Source: Planctomycetota bacterium (lineage in GTDB: Bacteria; Planctomycetota; GCA-002687715; DRQF01). Taken from it: 64,000 bases of DNA. Of this stretch, positions 17,514 to 25,463 are shown piece after piece. Where the stretch lies: positions 182,263 to 246,262 of the forward strand of contig JACKGY010000009.1 in NCBI GenBank assembly GCA_020639295.1, read 5' to 3'. The position numbers and the translations under genes are program-made. The notes beneath the pieces were generated by a model. That model was not told where the DNA came from and ran no database searches. It saw only the letters and a program-made list of their open reading frames with translations. Numbering within the stretch: the first letter of the stretch is position 1; each line of letters starts with the position of its first letter.

Positions 17514-18320
17514 CTAGTTGTTGAGAATGGCGTTCAGGCGATCGAGGCAGCGGAGTTCGACCTGGCGCACCCGCTCTCGCGTCATGCCGACGATCTGACC
17601 GATCTCGCGTAGCGTCATCGGCTCCTGGTCGCCGAAACCGTAGCGCAGCTTGAGAATCGTCCGCTCCTTCTCGTCGAGTTCGTCCAGGAGCTGCAGGAGC
17701 CGGCGACGCTCGTGCTTCTCGAGAGCCTCGTTCTCCGGCGTCTGCCGCTGGAGATCCTGGATCATCTCGAAGGAGCCGGTATCGGTGTCGAGCGAGACGA
17801 CCTGGTCGAGGGTCTGGGTCGTCGTGATCGCGCGCCGCATCGACTTCCGTTCCGAGGGCGCCAGGTCGAGCGCCTGGCCGATCTCGTCGAGCTCGGGCTG
17901 GCGGCCGAGCTGCGCCTGCAGCTCGAGCGAGGCGGTCTTCCAGCGAGCGATGAGCTCCAGCATGTAGGAGGGGATACGAACCGTCTTCACGCTGTTGGTC
18001 AACGCCTTGCGGATCGATTGCTTGATCCACCAGGTGGCGTAGGTGCTGAACCGGCAGCCCTCTTCCGGGTCGAACTTCTCCACGGCCTTCATGAGACCGA
18101 GGTTGCCCTCCTCGATCAGATCGCTGAAGGGGAGACCGCGGTTGACGTAGATCTTGGCGATGGAGACCACCAGGCGCAGGTTCGATTCGATCATCCGCTC
18201 CCGAGCGCTGAAGTCGCCCTGGCGAATCCGGCGCCCGAGTTCGATCTCGGCCTCGGCGTCGAGCAGGGGAATCGTGTTGATCTCGGAGAGGTAGGTCTCG
18301 ATGACGCTGTCGGTGCCCAT
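17514..18320 (-). CDS. RNA polymerase sigma factor, group 2 (RpoD/RpoS-like)
   Basis: This 268-residue sigma-70 protein has region 1.2 ('IETYLSEINTIPLLDAEAEI'), region 2 ('DLIEEGNLGLMKAVEKFDP', 'RFSTYATWWIKQSIRKAL') with the core- and -10-binding residues, region 3, and region 4 ending 'GMTRERVRQVELRCLDRL'. It lacks the acidic region 1.1, so it is more likely a group-2 alternative sigma than the main housekeeping factor. I start at the ATG at 18320; the upstream frame belongs to the sugar transferase gene in another phase. It lies 28 bases downstream of that gene and probably shares its transcript. Confidence 0.92.
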   Translation of the reverse strand: MGTDSVIETYLSEINTIPLLDAEAEIELGRRIRQGDFSARERMIESNLRLVVSIAKIYVNRGLPFSDLIEEGNLGLMKAVEKFDPEEGCRFSTYATWWIKQSIRKALTNSVKTVRIPSYMLELIARWKTASLELQAQLGRQPELDEIGQALDLAPSERKSMRRAITTTQTLDQVVSLDTDTGSFEMIQDLQRQTPENEALEKHERRRLLQLLDELDEKERTILKLRYGFGDQEPMTLREIGQIVGMTRERVRQVELRCLDRLNAILNN

Positions 18321-18348
18321 GGCCCTGATTTCCCTGGTCGCCAGGCGA

Positions 18349-19620
18349 TCAGGGAATGCGGCCCTCATCGCCCGGAACGTAGTCGAATCGCGGTCTTTGT
18401 CGGCGCTGTATGACTTGGCAAAGCGTCCGTCCGAGGACGGCGACATCGAGCCAGATCGACCAGGATTCGATGTAGTGGAGGTCCGAAAGGAGGCGCTTCC
18501 GCAGGGAAGTGTTGCCCACGAATCCTCGCACCTGCGCGAGTCCGGTGATGCCGGCCAAGCTGCGATGTCGTATGGAATATCTCGGCAGCGACGTTTTGAA
18601 TACTTGAACGAATTCGGGGCGCTCGGGTCGCGGTCCGACCAACGAGAGATCGCCCCGCAGCACGTTCCAGAGCTGGGGTAGCTCGTCGAGCCAGCTACGC
18701 CGCAAGAACCTGCCGAAGCCGGTGATGCGCGCGTCCTCGGCGGCCGGCCAGACCGGCCGACCGTCGGGCTCCGCCGTGATTGCCATCGACCGCAGCTTGT
18801 AGATCCGGAAGACGCGTTCACCACGGGTCACCCGGGTCTGGGAGTGTAGCGCCGGCGCGCCCTGGACGAGGCGGTTGGCCAGCCAGGCGAGCAGGAAGAG
18901 CGGCAGACTGAGCGGCAGGCTCGCGACCACCAGGGCGAGGTCGAGAACCCGCTTCAACATCCGGCTGGTGCCATCGCCAGGTCCTTCGGCCACAGGGAAT
19001 TCGAGACCCCCCACCTCCAGGTAGGCCTCCCGCCCTCCCCCGCCCGGTCGGTAGCGCACCGCCCTCCCATCCAGGAGCAGGGCTCCCTCGGGGACCGCCT
19101 CCAGTCTGGGGACGCCCTCGGGGCAAGAGCCTCGGCTCGCGAGGAAGCCGACGAGACGATGGGAGCCGTAGCCGGGTCGACGCAGGGCCCGGGCCAGCTC
19201 CCGGGCACCCGGCCCGCGGCCCTGGATCACCAGCGGTCGGGCTCGAATCGCCAGCAGGAGGATGAGGACTTCGCGGCCGATCTGTCCGGCCAGGACCGCG
19301 ACGAGGAGGCCCAGTACCGGGGGCCGGCCCTGGCCGAGAACGAGGGCATGGCCGGCGGCGGCGATCGCGACCGCCAGGATCGAGGCCACGAGCCGGGTAT
19401 CCCGGCGTGGCCGGCTCCTCGGATCCTGGAGGCCGAGAAGCCTCGAGGACGCCAGGCCGAAGGCGACGAAGAAACCGGGTCGGGACAGGGGAGACAGCAC
19501 GAGGCCCCCACCCAGGGCGAGCGCGTCGATCAGGACGAGGGCGACCGAGGTCCAGACGGGAGGTCGAGAGCGTTCTGGATGTTGCTCGACCAAAACTCGC
19601 TCCTCGACTCCAAAACCCAT
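18349..19620 (-). CDS. Polyprenyl-phosphate sugar-1-phosphate transferase (WbaP/WcaJ type)
   Basis: This 423-residue membrane protein has several N-terminal hydrophobic helices, a short nucleotide-binding-like middle ('VIQGRGPGARELARALRRPG'), and a C-terminal bacterial sugar transferase domain with a membrane hairpin ('LDLALVVASLPLSLPL'), 'RVFRIYKLRSM', and the catalytic 'DELPQLWNVLRGDLSLVGPR'. It transfers a sugar phosphate from a nucleotide sugar to undecaprenyl phosphate, the first step of exopolysaccharide or O-antigen synthesis. The start at 19620 (MGFGVEE) gives the family's usual length. No other polysaccharide genes are adjacent apart from the downstream sigma factor. Confidence 0.9.
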   Translation of the reverse strand: MGFGVEERVLVEQHPERSRPPVWTSVALVLIDALALGGGLVLSPLSRPGFFVAFGLASSRLLGLQDPRSRPRRDTRLVASILAVAIAAAGHALVLGQGRPPVLGLLVAVLAGQIGREVLILLLAIRARPLVIQGRGPGARELARALRRPGYGSHRLVGFLASRGSCPEGVPRLEAVPEGALLLDGRAVRYRPGGGGREAYLEVGGLEFPVAEGPGDGTSRMLKRVLDLALVVASLPLSLPLFLLAWLANRLVQGAPALHSQTRVTRGERVFRIYKLRSMAITAEPDGRPVWPAAEDARITGFGRFLRRSWLDELPQLWNVLRGDLSLVGPRPERPEFVQVFKTSLPRYSIRHRSLAGITGLAQVRGFVGNTSLRKRLLSDLHYIESWSIWLDVAVLGRTLCQVIQRRQRPRFDYVPGDEGRIP

Positions 19621-19738
19621 GGCGGGCCGGATGTTAGCGCTGGGCGGCCAGCGCTGCAAGCGGGGGGCCGACCTTGACGAGGACCCTAACTTGTTTCATA
19701 TTCGGGCGTTCGTCGCGACCAGACCCGAGCCGCCTCCG

Positions 19739-21091
19739 ATGCCGCGGCTCCGCCAGGACATGAACGAGAAGGCACAACAACTGGATCCCGAGACCGCCCA
19801 GGACGAGACCCTCTGCTCAGAGGCCGAGTTTGCCCGGACCGTGGCCGATCGGATTCCGGTCCTCGTTCACATCGACGAGCTGGCCAAGAAGAACCTGAAG
19901 GCGCGCTTCTCGCGCCGCATCTATGCCACGATCCTCGAGGAGTCCTCGGACCTGGAGAATCTCCTCGACGCGGCGGATGCCCGCTACAACACGACCTTCG
20001 CCGGTCTGTTCGAACTCGTCTCCTCCCTGCGGGCGATCTCCGCCGCCGGTTATGCCCTGAAGAACGTCCAGCAGCGGACTCGCCGCGACGACTTCCTCAG
20101 CGCCGCGCTCGAGCGCGAGTTCCGCGGCGAGACCGAGGCTACCCAGCGGTTCACTGACAGCACGGTTCGCGATCTGCTCGACCGCCTCCACGACGAGGTG
20201 GTGCTCATCTGTGGTCCGGCGATCGGTCACGATGCGCCGGCGCAGATCCTCAATCAGGAGCGAGTCGAGCTGAAGCGTCTGCCCCACACCCTGGGGAGTG
20301 ACGATCATGCGGACGTCGAGACCATGGTCGCCGCGAAGGCGGCGCTCTTCCTCGCGGTCCACAAGACGATGTTCGATCGCGCGGAGGGGGGGCGCTTCCA
20401 GGACGTCGCCGAGATGCGTCTCTTCGTGCGAGAGGTCTGCAACGAGGAGCAGGCTCGTTTTCTCGAAGCCAAGCTCACCAACATCCGCAGCCGCTACGAC
20501 ACCTTCATCCGCAACACGTCGACGGAGCGGGACAGCGCCGATCTGCGCGACTTCCGCTACGTCCTGGAGATCTCCTTCCAGCTGATGCGTTGCGTTCGCC
20601 ATCTGGTGCACTTCTACGAGCGCCACGAGAACGACATCCGTGACGAGGAGATCAAGAGCGACGTCGCCCGGCTCGTCGACAAGGCCGTCGTTCTCGATCG
20701 GACGCTCAACTTCGCGCTCTTCTTCGTCTATCGCTTCGTCGAGGCGGGAGCCCCGATCGCCGAGCGGCTGTTGCATCACTTCACCACGGCCGAAGTCGCG
20801 GAGCTGGAACTCCCCGAGGGCTGCATGCTGCACGCCCGTCCGGCCTCGCTGATCGCGAAGGTCGTCATCCACCACGGAACGCCGGTGGAGATGACCATGG
20901 GTGGCGAAACCTGCTACGCGGGTTCGATCATGAAGGTCATCCTCCTGGCCGGAAACCACCTCAAGGAGAGCCGGGTCACCTTCAAGGGCGACCGGCTTCC
21001 GGTCGCCGACCTCCGTCTTCTCTTCGAGCATCGTCTCGGCGAGGACGGGCTCGAAAAGCTCCCCGAGCAACTCTCCTATCTCTGCCGTTGA
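19739..21091 (+). CDS. Large protein with a C-terminal HPr-like phosphocarrier domain
   Basis: This protein has about 450 residues; an ATG at 19760 would shorten it by seven. Residues 1-350 are mostly helical and polar with no family I recognise. Residues about 355-445 match HPr: 'GCMLHARPASLIAKVV' keeps the phosphorylatable histidine (about His365) and the following Arg-Pro, and 'AGSIMKVILLAG' corresponds to the segment around the regulatory serine. HPr normally carries phosphate in the PTS. No enzyme I, EII or HPr kinase is nearby. The fusion suggests a regulatory use of the HPr fold. It is divergent from the sugar transferase. Confidence 0.8.
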   Translation: MPRLRQDMNEKAQQLDPETAQDETLCSEAEFARTVADRIPVLVHIDELAKKNLKARFSRRIYATILEESSDLENLLDAADARYNTTFAGLFELVSSLRAISAAGYALKNVQQRTRRDDFLSAALEREFRGETEATQRFTDSTVRDLLDRLHDEVVLICGPAIGHDAPAQILNQERVELKRLPHTLGSDDHADVETMVAAKAALFLAVHKTMFDRAEGGRFQDVAEMRLFVREVCNEEQARFLEAKLTNIRSRYDTFIRNTSTERDSADLRDFRYVLEISFQLMRCVRHLVHFYERHENDIRDEEIKSDVARLVDKAVVLDRTLNFALFFVYRFVEAGAPIAERLLHHFTTAEVAELELPEGCMLHARPASLIAKVVIHHGTPVEMTMGGETCYAGSIMKVILLAGNHLKESRVTFKGDRLPVADLRLLFEHRLGEDGLEKLPEQLSYLCR

Positions 21092-21180
21092 CCAGCCCTG
21101 GTTCTTTGCCGGCTCGCCTCGATTTCCCCTCGTAGCCACGTTAGTCTGCGCGGAATCGAAGACGCTCGAGGGAACGTGAC

Positions 21181-21651
21181 ATGTGGGTTGGTGTTCTGGC
21201 GGACACGCGCGATGCGCTCGATTCGCGCATCATGCAAGCCTTCGAGGGTATGGACTATATCCTCCATTGCGGGAACATCGGCTCTCTCAGCTACGTCGAG
21301 CAACTTTCCCACCTCTCCCCCATCAATGGCGTGCTGGGTGACGACGACTCGCCCGAGGATTATCCCTTCGAGACCACCCTCTTCCGGGGCGACTGGGGAG
21401 TTCCGATCCTGGTTCGGCATGAGGCGGGCAGCCCGTCCAAGCCGGACGCCGCGATCCTGACTCTTCTTGAGGAGTACAAACCCAAGGCCCTGCTCTTCGG
21501 CGCGGGTGGCGAAGCCATGAACGCGACCGTGGGCAAGTGCCTCTGGCTGAATCCAGGCTCCGCCTCGGGCCGGAATCCGGCCGGCCTCGCGACCGTGGGC
21601 ATCCTGGAGATCGACGGCGCCAGCGTGCGCGCCGAGATCATTCGCCTCTGA
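21181..21651 (+). CDS. YfcE/MJ0936-type phosphoesterase fold with degraded metal site
   Basis: This 156-residue protein follows the YfcE fold from end to end, but its metal ligands are changed. DTH has become Asp8-Thr9-Arg10; HAGD has become 'HCGN' (29-32); GNCD has become 'GDDD' (53-56); the HGH motif reads 'RHEAG' around 79-83; and GHTH has become 'GAGG' (107-110). The late 'LNPGSASGRNP' is intact. The chain shows no stop or frameshift, so it is probably a folded, non-catalytic member rather than a pseudogene. It is convergent with an intact phosphoesterase gene. Confidence 0.72.
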   Translation: MWVGVLADTRDALDSRIMQAFEGMDYILHCGNIGSLSYVEQLSHLSPINGVLGDDDSPEDYPFETTLFRGDWGVPILVRHEAGSPSKPDAAILTLLEEYKPKALLFGAGGEAMNATVGKCLWLNPGSASGRNPAGLATVGILEIDGASVRAEIIRL

Positions 21652-21725
21652 GCCTCATCCCCCACCGGCGCTTTCGTCCGCTGGTCCCGCCCTTCGTGCT
21701 TCCGCCGACCCCGTCGGCAACCGGG

Positions 21726-22451
21726 TCAACGGCCGAAACGAAGTCGATCGGCCAGGATGCCCGGTAGCCCGGCCTGACGGATCTTGTCGCAGGTCGATCT
21801 CATGTCGTAGCGGACGCGATTGAGGCGGTAGGAACCGGTCGCGGCGTCGTAGAGCGCGTAGGCAGCCTTCGGATTCTCGTCTCGGGGCTGACCCACGCTG
21901 CCGACGTTGATGAGCGCGCGACGCACTTCCCGAAGGTCCAGGCGGGTTGCGACCGAAAGCGCGAGGCTGTCCTTCATGAGGAAGGCGAGCGGCACATGGG
22001 AATGGCCGAGGACCGCCACCGGCGTTCGCATCACGTTGATGGACCGGGCGGCGTCGTAGTAGGACTGGATGTACTCGAACTGCTCGGGATCCACCAAGGT
22101 GGCATGGCCAACCGTGATCAGGCCATCCAGCTCCCGCACCAGGGGTAATCCGCCCAACCACTCGAGCTCATCGCGCCCGAGGACCGAGGCGGTCCAGTCC
22201 ACGGCCTCCTTGGCGTAGAAGTTGAAGAAGGTCGTATCCAGCTTGCCGACCACCGCCCAGTCATGGTTGCCGGCGACGACCGCGGCGTCGATGTCCCGTA
22301 GGCGCCCGATGCAGGCCGAGGGGTCGGCGCCGTAACCCACGACGTCACCGACGCTCAGAACGCGATCGACGCCCTCCTTGGCGAGGCTGCTGAGGACGGC
22401 GTCGAGGGCCTCCAGGTTGCCATGGATGTCACCGAGGATGCCGTAGCGCAC
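21726..22451 (-). CDS. Calcineurin-like metallophosphoesterase
   Basis: This protein of about 241 residues has every metal motif of the YfcE/ApaH-like superfamily: 'GDIHGNLEALDAV', 'SVGDVVGYGADP', 'VAGNHDW', 'TVGHATL' and 'VLGHSHVPLA', plus 'INVGSVGQPRDENP'. It is expected to bind two metals and hydrolyse phosphodiesters or phosphomonoesters; the substrate is unknown. I prefer the GTG at 22451 because a GGGAGGG Shine-Dalgarno lies four bases upstream. An ATG at 22481 would add ten residues without a ribosome site. It follows the membrane protein gene on the same strand. Confidence 0.88.
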   Translation of the reverse strand: MRYGILGDIHGNLEALDAVLSSLAKEGVDRVLSVGDVVGYGADPSACIGRLRDIDAAVVAGNHDWAVVGKLDTTFFNFYAKEAVDWTASVLGRDELEWLGGLPLVRELDGLITVGHATLVDPEQFEYIQSYYDAARSINVMRTPVAVLGHSHVPLAFLMKDSLALSVATRLDLREVRRALINVGSVGQPRDENPKAAYALYDAATGSYRLNRVRYDMRSTCDKIRQAGLPGILADRLRFGR

Positions 22452-22525
22452 GAGCCCTCCCGACCACCAGCCCTGGATCACGCCGAAACCGAGCGCCTGC
22501 CCGGCGCAGGCGTCGCGGCGCCATG

Positions 22526-23305
22526 CTAATGGCCATCCCGTCCCGGATCAAGCTTTGCGAGTTGCCCGTTACGACGCCCCAAGACCATGGCGGCAAGCAG
22601 GTTAAAGAGGAGCGCCCCGGCAAGGCCAAGCGTCGCGCGCCAGAGCGACGACCGGCTGTCGGCGCCCATGAGGTCGGCCTGGCTCAGGTACTCGAGACCG
22701 GGCCGGAGCCAGCTTCCGATCGAGTCATGAGAGATCGCATCGAGGCCCCAGTAGTGCCCCCCGATCAACAGTGCAAGCAGGGACAGCGTGCTCAGTGCCG
22801 GCGGCAGGAAGCTGGCGAGGAATCGGGCCAGGGCCTGGAGCCAGAATCCGAGCAGGCCGACGAGGGCCGAGGCAACGAGGAAATCGACCCAGGCGAGGTC
22901 GCGCAGCAAGCCTGGCAGCAACAGCCAGTCGATCACCATGACTCCGAGGACCTGTGCCGCCAAGAGCAGGGCCAGGGCAAGGCCCCACGCGATTGCCGAT
23001 CCCAGGGCCTGGGCCAGGATGATCGCGCTGGGTCCCATCGGCAAGGGGCCCGCTCGCTGCATGGACCAGCACCATGACTCGCGTGCCATGGGCCAGGCCA
23101 CGAAGTAGGCCGCAAAGAGGAAGGAACCCAGAGCCTGGACGCCAAGGAGCGCTGCCGCGGCTCCGTGACCGGGACTCGAGAGGCGACCAGGAAGGAGAAG
23201 TCCCATCCAGGAGAGGGCCGAGAGCGCCAACAGGCAACCCACTGCCCCGCGACGCCGGCAGCTCTCCCGAATGGCCTGACCTGCGATGGACCACCAAAAG
23301 GACAT
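22526..23305 (-). CDS. Multi-pass membrane protein, ABC-2-permease-like
   Basis: This 259-residue protein has about six hydrophobic segments spaced through the chain (for example around 'GCLLALSALSWMGLLLPG', 'GVQALGSFLFAAYFVAWPMA', 'IAWGLALALLLAAQVLGVMV') and a cytoplasmic-looking C-terminal tail. The opening 'FWWSIAGQAIRESCRRRG' and overall layout resemble permease subunits of ABC-2 exporters. No ATP-binding subunit is next to it, so this is a weak assignment. Its promoter probably lies among the parS sites, because it is divergent from parA. Confidence 0.6.
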   Translation of the reverse strand: MSFWWSIAGQAIRESCRRRGAVGCLLALSALSWMGLLLPGRLSSPGHGAAAALLGVQALGSFLFAAYFVAWPMARESWCWSMQRAGPLPMGPSAIILAQALGSAIAWGLALALLLAAQVLGVMVIDWLLLPGLLRDLAWVDFLVASALVGLLGFWLQALARFLASFLPPALSTLSLLALLIGGHYWGLDAISHDSIGSWLRPGLEYLSQADLMGADSRSSLWRATLGLAGALLFNLLAAMVLGRRNGQLAKLDPGRDGH

Positions 23306-23477
23306 CGACTGCTCGAATCTCCTGCCTCGGGCACCGCGCCCACATCCGGCGCAGTATCCTGTTAGCTGCCTGTCGGGCTATCGTCAAGCAGGCCAGGAAG
23401 ATGGGTGGATCAACTCATGGCCCAGGCCTGTTGGCCAGGAGGCGCGACCGCTCACCAGGACGTGTCGCAATCCGCCT

Positions 23478-23493
23478 TGTTCCACGTGGAACA
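23478..23493. other. parS site 1 (ParB-binding centromere)
   Basis: TGTTCCACGTGGAACA is a perfect 16-base palindrome of the universal chromosomal parS type. The palindrome extends to 26 bases (23473-23498), so flanking bases may also be recognised. ParB clamps load here and spread. Confidence 0.95.
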
Positions 23494-23516
23494 AGGCGCG
23501 CGGTTGGTTGGCCCGT

Positions 23517-23532
23517 TGTTTCACGTGGAACA
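23517..23532. other. parS site 2
   Basis: TGTTTCACGTGGAACA differs from site 1 at one base in the left arm. It lies 23 bases after the end of site 1, so several ParB dimers could load side by side. Confidence 0.95.
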
Positions 23533-23566
23533 ACGATTGGGCCCTTGGTCGAATCGGCTGCCTGCG

Positions 23567-23582
23567 TGTTTCACGTGGAACA
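23567..23582. other. parS site 3
   Basis: TGTTTCACGTGGAACA is identical in its 16-base core to site 2. It ends about 120 bases before the parA start codon. Clustering next to parAB and about 14 kb from dnaA is the usual arrangement for an origin-proximal centromere. Confidence 0.95.
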
Positions 23583-23704
23583 GTGGCTCAATCCCGCGGG
23601 CTCACGGCAGGAGGGCGCGGCGGGGTCTCGCATCGCCAAGTTCCCCCGCGCCCTGATGCAACGTCCCGGGCATTGGTTATCCTCTGTCCAGCCACAGGAG
23701 AGTC

Positions 23705-24469
23705 ATGAGCCGCATCGTCGCTGTCTTGAGTCAGGATTCCGGGGTCGGCAAGACAACCACAGCCCTTGCCTTGGCGCAGGCCTTTGCGCTGGGCGGACAG
23801 GGCGCGCTCTTCGTCGACATGGACCCAGGCGGGGGCGCTACGCGCCTGGTTGGCCTGGCCCGACCCAACGCCGGCCTGCTTCAACGCATCCTCCAGGGTG
23901 ATGACCCGGTCGCCAAGACCGGTCTGCTCGTCCGCTCCCTGGACGTTGGCCTGGACATCATTCCTTCCGACGCGAGCGCCGCCGAGTACGAGCCGAGCGT
24001 GGCCGATTTCGGGCGCTTTCAGGCGGCCCTCGACGTTTTCCGGCTCCAGTATCCTTGGATCGTCCTGGATGCTCCACCCTCCCACGACGGCTGGGCTCGC
24101 TGCTCCCTGATGGCCGCCAGTCACATCGTCGTGCCGCTTCAGGCCGAGCTCTTCGCGCGTGAGCATGCCTCCCAGGTCCTTCAGTTCGTCGACGAGACCA
24201 TTGGCGAACGCCGCGATCCACCGCGTGTCCTGCTGTTGTTCACGATGATGCGGGATCACGACAGTCTCTCTGCCGACGTCCTACGCGACCTGAAGGCACT
24301 ATATGGGCCTCGTCTCGCTCGAACGATCGTGCCTCGCGACCCCGCCATTCCCGAGGCCGCCATGCTCGGTCGAACCCTGCTTCAACACGACTTCGAGTCC
24401 CGCGCAGCGCGGGCTTATGTCCAATTTGCAAAGGAACTTATGAACCATGACAGAGCGCAAGCTCGGTAA
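23705..24469 (+). CDS. parA: Chromosome-partitioning ATPase ParA (Soj), divergent Walker A
   Basis: This 254-residue ParA/MinD-family ATPase has a P-loop reading 'SQDSGVGKTTTALALA', where the family has 'QKGGVGKTTT'. The catalytic Lys16 is present, but the signature lysine position is Asp11 and the next Gly is Ser12. Walker A' is 'FVDMDPGGGATRLVG' and the switch region is 'VLDAPPSHDGW'. With ParB and parS it should segregate the origin region by dimerising on the nucleoid. It lies just downstream of three parS sites and overlaps parB by 23 bases. Confidence 0.93.
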   Translation: MSRIVAVLSQDSGVGKTTTALALAQAFALGGQGALFVDMDPGGGATRLVGLARPNAGLLQRILQGDDPVAKTGLLVRSLDVGLDIIPSDASAAEYEPSVADFGRFQAALDVFRLQYPWIVLDAPPSHDGWARCSLMAASHIVVPLQAELFAREHASQVLQFVDETIGERRDPPRVLLLFTMMRDHDSLSADVLRDLKALYGPRLARTIVPRDPAIPEAAMLGRTLLQHDFESRAARAYVQFAKELMNHDRAQAR

Positions 24470-25376
24470 GGGCCTCGACTTCCTGATGAAGCGCACGGCG
24501 CCTGCTGCCATCGAGGTAGCGCCCCAGCCGAAGCCGGAAGCGCCCGCCAAGCGGGAGCCCGCGCAGCGCATCGCCACGACCTCGATCCGTCCCAACCCCT
24601 ATCAGCCGCGGCGGAGCTTCGGCATCGAACAGCTCAACGAGCTGATCGAGAGCATTCGAATCCACGGGATCATCCAGCCCATTGCCGTCCGAGTCGCCCC
24701 GGACGGCTTCGAGCTGATCTCCGGCGAGCGACGCTGGCGAGCTGCTCAGGAGCTTGGTCTCGAGACGGTTCCTGTCGTGGTTCACGAAGCCGACGACCAG
24801 GCCATGCTCGAGTTCGCGCTGATCGAGAACATCCAGCGCGAGGATCTCGATCCGGTCGAAAAGGCCAAGGCCTACCGGCAGCTCATTCGGCAGTTCAACC
24901 TGACCCAGGAGGAGGCCGCCCGTCGGTTGGGCCAGAAGCGCTCGACCGTGGCCAACTTCATGCGCCTGCTCGAACTCCCCGCGCCGATCCAGGACCTGCT
25001 GGTCGAGCGCCTGCTGCCGATGGGGCACGCCCGGGCCCTGCTCGCCATCCAGGGCGAGAGCCGGCAGGTCGATCTGGCCCGGCAAGCGGCCCAGGGCAAG
25101 CTCACCGTTCGGGACATCGAGCGCCTGGCTCAGCTCCAGGGGGCCTCGACCCTGGCCGCGGATGCGGCCCTGCAGCGCAAACGGCAGGATCCCCACCTCG
25201 CCGAGGTCTCGGGCCGCATCCGTGAAGCGCTGGGCACCAAGGTCTCGCTGGCGGGCGGCGCGAAGCGCGGCAAGATCGTCATCGAGTACTACGACACCGA
25301 TTCGCTGAATCGCATCCTTGCCTGCATCGAGAACGGTGCCGAACGACGCGATCGCGAGGCCAGCGCCGGCCTCTGA
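24447..25376 (+). CDS. parB: Chromosome-partitioning CTPase ParB (Spo0J)
   Basis: This 309-residue protein opens 'RKLGKGLDFLM' and has the CTP-binding motifs 'ISGERRWRAAQELGL' and 'ALIENIQREDLDPVEKA', the helix-turn-helix DNA-binding domain ('LTQEEAARRLGQKRSTVAN'), and a C-terminal dimerisation domain ('KIVIEYYDTDSLNRILACI'). It loads at parS and slides as a CTP-dependent clamp. All hallmark residues look canonical, in contrast to its ParA partner. The start lies inside the end of parA, so the genes are translationally linked. A strong terminator follows. Confidence 0.97.
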   Translation: MTERKLGKGLDFLMKRTAPAAIEVAPQPKPEAPAKREPAQRIATTSIRPNPYQPRRSFGIEQLNELIESIRIHGIIQPIAVRVAPDGFELISGERRWRAAQELGLETVPVVVHEADDQAMLEFALIENIQREDLDPVEKAKAYRQLIRQFNLTQEEAARRLGQKRSTVANFMRLLELPAPIQDLLVERLLPMGHARALLAIQGESRQVDLARQAAQGKLTVRDIERLAQLQGASTLAADAALQRKRQDPHLAEVSGRIREALGTKVSLAGGAKRGKIVIEYYDTDSLNRILACIENGAERRDREASAGL

Positions 25377-25408
25377 ACGCCTCGGCGCCTTCGGACCGGG
25401 CGGAAACG

Positions 25409-25441
25409 AAAAAGGGCCTCGCCGTCGGCGAGGCCCTTTTT
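25409..25441. terminator. Bidirectional intrinsic terminator after parB
   Basis: A perfect 15-base-pair stem (A-run, then GGGCCTCGCC pairing with GGCGAGGCCC, then T-run) encloses a three-base loop. It has a T-tract on each strand, so it can end both parAB and the convergent cyclophilin-like gene. Confidence 0.93.
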
Positions 25442-25463
25442 ATTCGCTTTGGTCGCGAATCGA

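Larger units (their letters stand above)
23306..23704. other. Centromere-like region between a membrane protein gene and parA
   Basis: This 400-base divergent gap is organised around three parS sites between 23478 and 23582, spaced about 39 and 50 bases centre to centre. The rest holds no believable gene. The promoters for parA and for the leftward membrane protein are expected here but not resolved by eye. Confidence 0.75.
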
